Source of the DNA: Filosporella fistucella
Lineage: Eukaryota > Ascomycota > Leotiomycetes > Helotiales
Reading direction: 5' to 3'
Assembly: GCA_030077755.1 (NCBI GenBank)
Contig: JAQJZZ010000005.1
Coordinates: 1,922,001-1,986,000, forward strand
DNA: 64,000 bases
Shown: positions 12,401 to 23,595 of the stretch, piece by piece
Position numbering within the stretch: position 1 is the first letter of the stretch
Layout of the letters: the number at the start of each line of letters is the position of its first letter
Made by a program: the position numbers and the translations under genes
The notes under the pieces: model-generated
Seen by the model: only the letters and a program-made list of their open reading frames with translations
What the model was told of the DNA's origin: nothing
Databases searched by the model: none

Positions 12401-15400
12401 TATCTCCATTGACCTGATATCACCTACTGTGCTAATCTACCATAGTTGACTTCATCTGGGGTTTCTCTCGAGCATACTTTCATGGGTGTTATATCGCTGC
12501 CAATACAGCGGGAACCTCGATTGCGGCCCAAAGCCGAGCGAGCGCATCAGCACTTGGAGGATACATCTTTGACTCTTGTCTCGTAACATACACGAGGACT
12601 TATGGCTCATCATATGGACTTACTTACCTTGGTCGCCCATACTCCAATTTCTCGGTCGCTGTTTACAAAAATTCTTATCTTGACCAAAACATCAACGCAG
12701 CTGGCTGGAGTGTTTGGCAAACCTCCAACCCTCAAACCAGCAATGTGCTTTTCGGAGAGTACAACAATAGTGGACCTGGCAGCTGGCAAGCAGCCACAGC
12801 CCGTGCATCGTTTGCCACTAATCTCACCGCCACACAAGTTGCCGCCTACGAGCTTGGAACTTTCCTCGGGGGCACGTCTTGGATCGACATGTAAGAACCC
12901 CGTAAATATCCCATGCTGTCAATCAATCTAGGTTATCCGGAAGACACGCAATTTTGTATTGAAAAGGCTTTCGTTTATGTCAGCTAACTTATGATTTAAC
13001 GAATAGGGAGGCATATAATTTACCGAAGTCATTCGACTGGACATCAAGCGGAATCATTCTCAATGGCACTTTGACAAATACTACCACCCCAGTCGCTGCA
13101 GGAAATTCGACATCATTACATCCAACCAGTGGGACAGTGCCTCCCTCAGGAGCTGTCCTCGTATCGGTCGGGGCAGCTATCCCGAAATCATTCGCCAACT
13201 TGACATCTGCCCTAGCTTCGTTACCTGCTGATAGTACGTCCCAGGTCATTTTCATCTACCCTGGGACATATGCCGAGCAGGTATCAGTGAGTCGCGCTGG
13301 ATTTGTCACCATCATTGGATACCAAGATGGGAGTGTAGGTAGAAGTTATTCCGGGAACCAGGTTACCATATCGTACGCTCGTGGACTCTCTGTTGTGTCT
13401 CCAATTCCCGCTGGCCACACAGACGCGGAGACTGCAGTAATTTCAACAGCGTCCAGCAATGTCGCGTTTTACAATGTCAACTTCATCAACACAGAAAATC
13501 TTGACGGCGCGACCGCTTCTTATGTTACTCTAGCTGCTTCGGTTTATGGAAGCCAAATTGGATTTTATGGATGTTCGATGATCGGGTGGCAAGACACACT
13601 TTTGACAGGCAACCCATCTGGTTATGCTTATTACGAGAGCTCCTATATTGAAGGCGCAATTGATTTCATTTGGGGTAAGTCCTGTCTCTGCCTCATTCCA
13701 CGCTCGCGAGTCTCATAGCGAAGGGTGTTTAGATGGAAATACTAACGATCTTAGGCTACTCAATGTCATATTTCAAAGGCTGCACCGTGGGCGCCAAGAA
13801 GGCGAAATCAGCCATTACTGCTCAAAGCCGCGCGTCAGCAACAGCTATTGGAGGTTATGTCTTCGACCAGTGTCTCTTCACTGCTGCTTCCTCTGCTACT
13901 GTCGATCTCACAGATTTGGTCTACATCGGCCGTCCGTACTCAAAGTATGCCAAAGTGATCGTTAAGTATTCATATCTCGACAGCATTATCCAGCCAGCAG
14001 GTTGGAAAGCTTGGTCTGCGACCGACCCTCGACTTGACTCTGTCACCTTTGCCGAGTATCAAAATGAAGGGCCGGGAAACTGGGAAAATAATACCGCAGC
14101 CCGAGTCGCTTTTGGAAATGCTACGCTGCTCTCTTCGGATTCATACATGCTAAAAGATGTCATGCCGTCTACCTCCTGGATAGATATGACCTACTGGAAC
14201 TCCATCGTGACTCCCCAGCCTGTCAACACACCAGTTGCAGTCAATGCAGGAAACTCGACCACACCTCCCGCTGGCGCTTGCGTTGTCTCCAAGTCTCCAA
14301 TTGCTAACGTCACGACCTATTCCACGATTATGGGCTGCATAAATGCATTACCAACAGGTACCACAGTCGCAACGATATTTATCTACCCCGGGACATACAA
14401 CGAGCAGCTGACTTTCAACCGTTCTGGTGCGACTGTATTCCAGGGATATACAGAGTCGCCCGGTAACTACTCAGCTAATCAGGTCATCGTCACCAACTCC
14501 GCCGGAGTTGATACTCAAGGTGATCAGAGCAACTCGGACTCAGCAACATTATACTCACGTGGAAAGAATCTAAAATTGTACAATATCGACTTGATCAACA
14601 CTTTTGGTACAACGACTGATTATGCATCCCTCGGCTTCGCTATTGGCAACAATGGAAATGCTTCTTTCTATGGGTGCAAAGTTTTAGGGAACCAAGATAC
14701 GTTTGACGTGAATGCTGGTGAGTGCTTCTCTAATAACCCAAAACCACCTGCTGAACCTATTCAGGGGCGAGCATTTTTGCTTACAATTCGTACATTGAGG
14801 GCAACATTGACTTCATCTGGGGCTCAGGAAGTTTTTACTTTCTAGCATCAATAATTGCTCCCAACAAGGGAGGAATTTCAATCACCGCTGATAAGCGCGC
14901 AACAAACTCATCTATTGGAGGTATTGTGTTCGATCAATGCACTGTTACTCCCGCACCAGGCTCGTCTGTTGTAGCAGGCTCCGTCTCGCTTGGAAGACCG
15001 GTAAGCATTCCTCTCTCGCGCCACACTTTTGCTGTGCTGCTCTCATTTCGTCGCTAAAATAGAATGCTAATATGCGGCTTTATAGTGGAACGCAAATGCC
15101 CGAGTCGCATACATAAAGACATATCTAGACTCCTGTGTATCTGCAGCGGGGTGGTCAATTTGGTCGAAGAGCACCCCGAATACAGATGGTGTCTTCTTTG
15201 GGGAGTATCAAAATTCTGGACCAGGCTCCATCAGCTCTACGAGAGCTACCTTTTCGCATCAAATGACCGATTCGGAAGCTACGGCTTTCTTGATCTCAAA
15301 CTTCTTCTCCAGTACCTCGTGGATAGACTTCACAGCCTTGAGTATTCAACCATTCTCCGTTACACCCGAAGTTCCCACAGTCACTTTAACCTCGACCATA

Positions 15401-16969
15401 CTTCCAACTGGCAGTGTGCCAGTGATTTCTAGCACAATCTACTCTACTTATATCACGACTTTGCCGCTGCTAGTTCAGACTTTCACGAGGAATGTTACGG
15501 AAAAACAAACCACCACCCTCTTGACAACTGAAAGTGATGTCTACAAATACGAGACACAATTCTCGACTGAGACACAATTCTCAACCGTCATCCCCAATCC
15601 GAGGTCAACCACGGTTACCATTAATGAGGCTGTGTCTACGACTTTGACTATCCAAGGCCCCTCAGAAACCTCTACTGAACTAGTCACGTCGAAAATTACA
15701 GGCAGCACAGTCATCACTCCAGCACCGACCACAGTATTTTCGACTGTCCTTGTTTCCTACGTCTCCTTTCAGACGAGCACCCCGAAGACAGTTTCCAACC
15801 TCGTTACAATTATTTCGACTGAATCTTCTCTTATTCTATCGACACCAAAAGGGAAAACTACTACGTCTTTTACTACCGCGACCGTCTCCAGCTTAATCAC
15901 TGCTCAGACGCCAATCACAGAGATCAAAGTAACCACATCGCAAACTGTTACAAATTTGAAGACGATCACACCAAGGCCAGTTACCCAGACATTCGTCTCT
16001 TACACCACGATCCCTGCTGGACCAGCTGTGACAAGTATCGCGAAGAAATCGGTAACTTCTCTCATTTCAAGCACTTCTATTGTGTACAAGACAAGCAAGA
16101 CAACAACCACTTTGACGTGTCTGCCCTCGGCACTCAAGATCAAAGGACGGGCAGTGGATGGACATGAAGAGGTATTCAAGAGAGCAACGTCCTCGAGCAC
16201 TAATTCAATTTCAACTTCAACTGTGACTGTGTACTACACCATTCCACAGTCCACTAGCACGTTTTTAATATCCTCCATTACCTCATCGACCCTAACGGCC
16301 GCATCCTCAAAGTCAACACAGACCGATACTTTAATATCCTTGATCATCAAGTCTTCAACCATCAAAGGCCAGACTTACACCTCAACCATCGCATCCACAG
16401 TCGTCGTCCCCAAAACAATCACACTGCCAGTCTCTACAGCTACGTACACCGTTGATATTCAGGGTACATCCATCAAGACAACTTCCCTGAAAGGTACCAC
16501 ATCGATAGAAACCTCAATTCTATACTCTACTGTGAAAACAAAAACTTCCACTGCTCCAGCAATAACCATAAACGCCTTAACGACAAGCACAACCACCAAA
16601 CTATCCACCCTCACCCTCCCAACACCAACCGTCATCTCCACACTCACAACCACCAAAACAATCCTCTCAACATCCACTCTCCCTACCTCCACAAGCGTCA
16701 TCCTACGCTCTACAACATTGACACTGAAATCCACCACCACGCCTGCATTATCTACAAGCTATATATACAAAACTGTTCTTAGCACTGTGAGCCAAACAAT
16801 CAGTTTGCCTGGCTCTACAATAGTAGTCCAGAAAACTTCAACGCAGAAAGAGACGGCGGAGACAGTGTTGGTTACGAAGACAGTAACTAAGACAACGGTG
16901 CTGAAGAGTACGAGTACGGTTTGGAGTACGAAGACGGTTACGCCGAAGGGGGTGCAGACTTGTGCTTAG
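9422..16969 (+). CDS. Giant secreted five-domain pectinesterase (about 2370 aa)
   Basis: Seven exons: 9422-9716, 9763-12384, 12446-12890, 13007-13674, 13755-14717, 14765-15000, 15086-16969; phases all agree, giving 2370 residues. A signal peptide (MGRMLFAFVLCHLVSLICVQ) is followed by a Ser/Thr-rich linker and then five pectin methylesterase (CE8) domains at about residues 100-410, 460-780, 810-1130, 1170-1490 and 1515-1830, ending in a Thr/Ser-rich tail of about 530 residues. CE8 enzymes de-esterify pectin using two Asp and one Arg. Domain 3 has GFQDTLL, EGSVDFIWG, LGRPY; domain 4 GWQDTLL, EGAIDFIWG, IGRPY; domain 5 GNQDTF, EGNIDFIWG, LGRPW. Domain 2 keeps SQDFVWG and LGRDY but has GQGTF instead of QDT. 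Domain 1 has lost all three sites (SQGTAA, GTDKLLYG, YFAGP). Known CE8 proteins usually have one catalytic domain. Likely secreted and wall-associated, with three active and two non-catalytic modules. Confidence 0.9.
15390..16960 (+). repeat. Thr/Ser-rich low-complexity tail of the pectinesterase
   Basis: The last exon encodes more than 500 residues made mainly of T, S, V, I, K and P, with recurring short motifs such as TSTLPTSTS, TTKLSTLTL and STVxT, probably a heavily O-glycosylated stalk. A less repetitive island around 16120-16190 contains KIKGRAVDGHEEVFKRA; its KR pair is a possible Kex2 processing site. The C-terminus ends GVQTCA and has no hydrophobic GPI signal. Confidence 0.75.
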
Positions 16970-17555
16970 CTCAGGGGGTAAAGTTTAAAGTAAAGGAACT
17001 AGTAAATTTTAATTATAATTTATTTCATTTCAAAATTCATTTTCAGTATTCATTTTCTGTGCCCTCTTGACAGCTTTATAAGATCCCGGTCTATAGAAAA
17101 TCGTAAATTTAACGAAGGGACGGGTAACTTAATCATAGTTCACGTACAGGTGGTCTGTAGCTCCTCCTCTTTTCTCCCCCATTTTGAATCCCGAACACCA
17201 GACGAAGCTCTTCATGCAACGAACTCAATGATCAAATCGGAGAGGATGCTATTGGCACCTAGACTGTGGATCATATTTCGTCTGGAAAGTTAACCTCTAA
17301 GTCTGGAACGACCAGTCACGATAATAAAGTTGATGTTACACAGTTCTCACTCTATTGTTATACAGGCTCAGGTTTTATTTCTTTGTTGCGCAACCGGCGA
17401 GCCACATTTCGACATCGTTGATTTCTACTTGTCAATAAGAGTCACACAGCCTTAATGATTGAACCCTCCAATCCTATAACATAAAAATATAATTAATCTA
17501 CCAATAATCTACCCAATTCCAAACGCCTCTTTCTTTCCCACAATCATTCATCCAT
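16970..17555. other. Convergent intergenic region
   Basis: About 590 AT-rich bases between the 3' ends of the pectinesterase and sedolisin genes. It should hold both polyadenylation regions. No ORF of note. Confidence 0.5.
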
Positions 17556-19837
17556 CTAAGGCAAACTCATAAACAAATCCATCATCTTTGGAAAATTCGG
17601 GGTCCCCAGCCCCGTAACCGGATCCCATCCAACCGTACTATTAAACCCCGGCGTTCCACACCCCTGATTGCCTCCATTCGTAACATCATTAAGCACCTGA
17701 GGATTAGCATACAAAACCGGATTCACGAATCCAATCGGTGCTTTCTTGACATTGATACGTTGCTCGTTAATCATGTTAAGTAAAGCAGCGAAAGTAGGAC
17801 AGCTAGCGCTCGTCCCGAACGCGAGGGAAAATTGTCCGTTCACGGCTGTCACGTAGTTGACTCCGTTGGCAGAGACGTCTGGAAACCCGCGGACTTTCTG
17901 AGAATTGTTGAAGCGGTCTGCGCCGTAGGAGGGAGCGTGTTGAGAGAAGTATGTTGCCATTGCTTTTTCTTGGTATGAGGGCATGGCGAAGACGTTGGAG
18001 AAACCGCCGCCGGAGAAAATGACGCGTTCTGATGCGCTTTCGGGAGAACGAACAGAGGACCCGTTTATTACTTGGGTTGCGCCCACTGAGGTGACGTATG
18101 GGCATGTTCCTGGGAAGGAAGGGTTGAAGATACCGGTTGAGCCGTTATTGTATGCACCTGTTACCGGATCTAGGTGAGTCAGTACAGTGTCCAACGAAAT
18201 GAAAAATGAGGCTTCCAGCTGCCGAGCAAGCTGATCATCTCGATCATCTATGGTGAATAGATAGCAAAATTCAACTTACTGATACACTGCCCACCATTTC
18301 CGGCAACCCCGAAATCTCCAGAAGAATAGAGAATAGAGACACCCTGAAGCCCAAGTTTCATGTACTCCAAACACTGTCTAGTCTCGTATTTGGCAGTCAA
18401 GTCCGCCTCATTGGATCCGTAACTTGTGGAAATCACGTTCGTGTATGAGAATCCTCCGCAATTTTGCTGACCAGTGAAACCTCCAGGTAATATGTCAGGA
18501 TACTGGCCATCGACATTGGGATCTTTTGAATCTCCGCCTTGGAATTGGCAATAGCTTCCATCAATTGCATCCAAGAAGTTGTTGAAACTAGCACCATTAA
18601 CCAAATCACCTACTTGGCTACAACGAATTAGCTCTGTGATTTGCCTTGTAAAAGTTGAGGAAAATCGTCCACGCTAGCAACGCTGGCGGACCGGCCCTAG
18701 AATTGACCCTCCCAGAACATTTTTACTAACATGAGCCGTATCTAAACGTGGCCTCCCAAAGCTGTTCGTGTGACTGGGCGCACCAAGAAGAGAAAAGAGA
18801 AAGGTTACATACTAGAGTGTGACTTGCTGGGGGTAGACGAGGGCCATCGCAAATTCGAGATCCAAAGCTGATTCTCCATTGAAGTTGAAACTCTGATTTT
18901 TGGTCTGAACAGATGCTCCATCAATCAAATTAATATTTGGTCCCACACCATCCAACGGAGGGGCAAATTGCTTGAAATACATGTTGAGATCCGATTGCAA
19001 AAAGGCCTGCGGGGTGTATTCTACCACACCAAGGGTATTATTCTTCATGGCCGTACTTCCAGGCGGAGCATTGTATAGCGCTTGCAAGCACTGTGGAGTG
19101 ATCATGGTATCACAATTTTGCAAACTCATCAAAGCGTTGAGAATCGTAGCACCTTGTTTAGGATTCGATTGGTCATTCGGGGAACCAAGTAGTCCATGTG
19201 GGTTCTCGAGGACTCGCTTGTTCAGTGCTCGAAGTGGTGCGGGTAGAAGGTCTTCATGGTGTAAGGTACGACGAGGTGTACCAATCTGTCGATCGAAATG
19301 AACGGTTGGCGTAACGATATCGATATGCTCCGATAAATGCGAAGGAATGCTGTACTCTGTACAAGCAACATGGTTGTGGCCTGTATCGTGCTTGTAGAGA
19401 TGGTACTCTGTCTGAAATAGCCTCTCCGCTTCCACTACAGTAGCATTGAAAGTTAACCAAGTCCTCGATTGTGTCATTTTCACCCTCCTGAGATCAATTC
19501 CTGAGCTTGACAACCATTCTCTAACAGCATCAATGCTCTCGGAACTTGGGGCGAATGTCTCGACGATTTTCTTGGGCGACCAGTGCTTTCCATAATCTGC
19601 AGACTCTGGATGTGCTACCTGATTGATGAACTCTTCTGCACGATGAAGGTTCTGCTGGGCTAAACCGATTCGAACGGGAAAGACAGCGGCTGGATGAAGA
19701 CGACTGTGTCTCTTCCAGTTAGAGGGAGGGTCTGCACGACGTTCATGAACCACATGCTTCGATTTCGTTGTTATTGGAGATGCAGATATCGCTACCGCCA
19801 GGGTAGCAAGTATCTGGAAAACGAGGTCGATCCGCAT
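17556..19837 (-). CDS. Secreted sedolisin (S53 serine-carboxyl peptidase, tripeptidyl-peptidase type)
   Basis: Three exons: 18813-19837, 18280-18617, 17556-18169; introns 195 and 110 bp, phases agree; 658 residues. The start at 19837 gives a signal peptide (MRIDLVFQILATLAVAISAS). An activation prodomain follows (about residues 30-210, with YGKHWSPKKIVETFAP), then a KR site before the catalytic part. Catalytic signatures are ESALDLEFAM (Glu and Asp), SSGDFGV (oxyanion Asp) and FGTSASCPTFAA (Ser nucleophile). The C-terminal GCGTPGFNSTVGWDPVTGLG belongs to the family's calcium-binding region. The length fits fungal tripeptidyl peptidases (about 600-660). It would remove tripeptides from proteins in acid surroundings outside the cell. 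It lies tail to tail with the pectinesterase. Confidence 0.93.
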
Positions 19838-20569
19838 ATTAACCTTCCCTCCGGATGCTAGGCACGAGCATCTGGCAACAAAAATATATGGTTGGGGATT
19901 TTGATATTTATTAAAAGCTTGGTACTTCGGCCGGTACCTCGTAAAATCCAAATCCTTGCTCTCCTCTACACTAGCCCATGAAGAGAGGCCTCTCAATGGT
20001 CCAGATGGACCAAAATACCAGCATATTTGAATCTACCAAATTGTGACGAGAGCAGAAGCACCCCACATGTTCTCACTGAAACCCGTCCGGGTTAGAATAA
20101 CCGCAAAATGCGACAACCGGAGACATTCAGTTCCATGAGATGTTGCTGTCAATCAATCAGAACTCGTCACCTAAGTGGATGAAGCTGCGCAGTGTTCTGT
20201 CCCTAAAACGGATCGGGTTTGTAAAAACCAGAGGGAAGCTATGCGATCTTTTTCACCCTGGCTAAACCCACCTATTCAAGCACGACTCGAGTTTCAGACA
20301 TTCAGGCAAGCTTTCGCTTCGCACGGATGCGTAGATCTTATGCGACAACTGGAGCCGCAGAGTCAGGTCAGGAATATACCGGTGCACAAAGCACCGGAAA
20401 AGTGCCAACATGTGCCAATTGAGCAGGTTCGATGACAAACTCCGATCTCATCACACAGTGCAATAAAGGAGAATAACTTTGAAAGTCCTGGAGGATGGAA
20501 TTGATTCAGTTCATTGGCATATGTAACACCAACTCGAAATTCAGTCGAATCTGAAACATGAAGCCCCAA
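19838..20569. other. Intergenic region
   Basis: About 730 bases between the 5' side of the sedolisin gene and the 3' end of IPI3. Short frames only (for example 20175-20435) without support. Presumably the sedolisin promoter. Confidence 0.45.
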
Positions 20570-21941
20570 TCAAGCGTCGTTGGACTTGAGCTTGGTATAC
20601 TTATCCCAAGTCTTCTTTTGCAATGCTCTCTGCTCATTAATGACTTTCCACAATTTCTCATTTTCTTTGCGGAGACTCTCATCTTCGCTCGAAGACACAG
20701 CCGCTGGTGAGGTCAATGTAGATAAAGCATCATTGAGCAAATTTGATGGTAGCCCTGGCTTGTTGACGATATCGTCGAACGAATTTGAACTCAGTGAGCC
20801 TATCAATTGAGCAGTGAAGACATAGGGGCCTTCGCCAAGTTTTGGCTTTACCACAACAGCAGCCTTGATTAACCTTTTCTTTGGGAATGGTGACAGCATC
20901 AGTAGGTTAGTGACCGGGGCGTTCAGGTCGGCGATTTCCGCCGAATATGCACGCCGTCCGGTATCCCACTGCGCCACTCTTCCAGAAGTGTGTCCTGACA
21001 GGAGCGTTGTGCCATCATAGCTGAGACCGATGCACAGTGCAGGACCTGCATTATTAGGCGACGTCCAGGGCGGAAGAGTGATCTGGGTCGGAGTGTTTTG
21101 GAGGGCTTCATCGTACAATGGGTGGCGGATGGAATCGGCCTGAAGGAACTCAATCAGCTGCACAGAGCCATCTTCGAACCCGACGTACACAGCCCGATCG
21201 CAGGGATCCAAGGCTAGACAAAGTGGTGTGGACGGAATTAGAAAAGTACGGAGAAGATCACCCGAAATGTAGTTCCAAACCACGACCGTATTGTCCCTAC
21301 TGGATGAAACACAAATGTTCGTGTTGGCCGTACTGTGTCCTAAGACAAGACTTGTCATGGCTGCCCGGTGGTTGGATAGGGTACGGAGAGGCTCGTGCGT
21401 TTCATTTGAAGACATGGACAGAAGTCTTGGTACAGACCAGACGTGTATATTTGAATCTTCTGATCCACTTATCAGATGGATAGAGTTTGCGGCCAGGCAA
21501 GACACGGATTGGAGATGCGCAGTTGGAGTAGATACCTGCCTTCCAGTGCATATCTAGTGTAAAGTTAGTATCCGATATGATGAGGAATGGCAGAATACAC
21601 ACCTCCCATAGTATCACTCTGCCTTCTGCGGTTCCAAGAGCCAGAATACCATCTCCGATCAGGGCCAGACTATGTATCCGCTCTGGGAACGAGATTAAAG
21701 CCTCTTGATTGCCACGTTCGATTGAGTATACGTGAACCACCGCCTTGTCTGCCTGAGCAGCGAAGATATGAGTTGAGTTTGATGCTAGTGAATTTACTGG
21801 TGTCGAGCTTTTCTTGAAGGAGGATCTGATATTAGAAGCGGGTTGCAATTCGTGAACGTATATTCCGACATCTTTTGCAATTGCAGTGTTTGCCGTCCTA
21901 GGCTGGGCTCGAATCGATGTGATGAAGTTTTCAGACAACAT
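20570..21941 (-). CDS. IPI3: Ipi3/WDR18-like WD40 protein, pre-60S ribosome assembly
   Basis: Two exons: 21603-21941 and 20570-21553; the 49 bp intron has a perfect TACTAAC branch site; 440 residues. The opening MLSENFITSIRA and blade sequences such as LALGTAEGRVILWEICTGRQV, SGSEDSNIHVWSVPRLL, SSSRDNTVVVWNY, VYVGFEDGSVQLIEF and SGHTSGRVAQWDT define an Ipi3-type beta propeller. The C-terminal ESLRKENEKLWKVINEQRA is the coiled-coil helix of this family. Ipi3 works with Rix1/Ipi2 and Ipi1 in the nucleus, recruiting Rea1 to pre-60S particles for ITS2 processing. Length matches yeast and human relatives (about 430-560). Intact. Confidence 0.92.
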
Positions 21942-23595
21942 GATAGAAAGCTATTCCCAAATTTCCCCAAAGATTATCTTTTCCACTTCTCGTACGCAAA
22001 GCGGTCCGTATGCTTGTCGCGCAATTAAACTTGTGATTGATCGTCCTTCTAGATTCCTTCTCAATGTTTTCCAAATCAAAACCCCAAAGCGTTCGTATCG
22101 TGTCGGTGGATATTTCGAATTGCAAGGCGGCGCGGCACGGTCAATCCGATCGCGTGGGATCGATCGATGTAACTGCAGGTATTGGATCTGCTCTGGAAAT
22201 AGCTGAGGGCAATGATCTGCAGACAGGATGTACAGCTGGGTGGGTGGATGTTGTTTTGATGGGCAGGGCTGAGCGCTATTTTGGTAATATTGGTGAGAGA
22301 ATTAGGACCGAGAATTTTGGAGAGAACAAAAATTATGATGCTAAAAAGCGTGATGCAGGGCTGGGTTGGGCTGGATTGCCGAGATTTCGGTTTGCTTTTT
22401 TGAAAATCTCGCCAGACTCGCGGAATACATGTGACTTCGGACTAGGGTTGTCCGGGGCTCGGGCCGGAGCTCATTTCCCGAGACCTGGCCTGGTCTGATC
22501 GTCCCCAGAGAAGAGCAGAGGCTGTAGAGCAGACCAGGCCAGGAACTGATCGGCTCGAGACCTTGAATTCACTTTGGACAGAACTTCCTTTGTCTTCCTT
22601 CTTTGCTCTGCATCCTTCCCCTCCCTCTCCCTTTCTCGTTTCTCCTTTTTCCATCACCATCATCACCACATCGCACACTCAGCCCCCTGACTCCGTATAG
22701 TGGTTTTGTTTATTTTCTGCAGCTAAATGTTATGACCATGTGTGTACAGAGGTAGTTTTGTCTGACTGTCTTTGTGTAACCTGGGCTGCAGGTCGTCTGG
22801 CTGTCAGCTCACTCTGCTTCGCTTTGCTGGTGCTTGCATAGCAAAGCAAAGACTAGAGCACAATAGCACAGTATGACAGGACAACCTAACGGCGAGAACG
22901 GGTCTCCTCTCGACGCTAATCATCCTGTCTTCTCCTGTGCTAACACAACTCTATTGCCCCTAGTTTCAACTCCTCTGTTCTCGTTTTTCTGATATATGAC
23001 CGGACAGCGGGCTTTAGCTTCTTCGCTCGTCATGCTATCCCCTTTTGTCTCATGATGCAGCTGCTCATCAGGGACAGATCTGCCCCTTGCATTGTTTTTT
23101 CCGTCTCGGAAGAGTCAGGTTGAACCTATCACAAACATTGTCTTGCACAAGATCTCCCCCGCAATAGAGAGGACATTCGGATTCGTCAACCGAACAATAG
23201 TCCGCCGCCACATATAGCGCCTCCTTTCCTTTTTTCGCTTATAGCACAGCTGAGAGCAGGCTCATGCTGGGCCCCACGACCAAGCAGCTGGACATCAATG
23301 CTTGTAGTGGCTTGTATGAAAGGTCTGCAGGGGAAAATTCCATCTTCAACAGCAGATTGGTGATTGAGGCAATCTTGAATTGGTATCGAAACCCTAAAGT
23401 ATCAAAAAGTCTCAAGGCAATTTCCATGCCCTAGTCTTCTTGGCTGCTATCCCGTCAATTCTCTTGTTCTTTGGGAATATTTATCGACATGCTTTCACAA
23501 GCTATTGTTCAATCGACCACCCCATCGTTCCCGAAGCTTTGGACAGGCGATCGCAAGTGGACCAGATCCTGTGAGACATCGGCCAATCGATTACG
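21942..23595. other. Long divergent upstream region between IPI3 and an unknown gene
   Basis: About 1.65 kb without a supported gene. The frame 22037-22498 lacks an ATG. Around 22600-22680 there is a long pyrimidine tract (ccctccctctccctttctcg). Such CT-rich tracts are common near transcription starts of fungal genes, so much of this may be a long 5' leader of the gene starting at 23596. Confidence 0.45.

Noticed and set aside
22037..22498. Open frame of 153 codons on the plus strand
   Set aside because: No ATG start, low-complexity Gly/Arg composition, and it lies in the divergent upstream region of IPI3.
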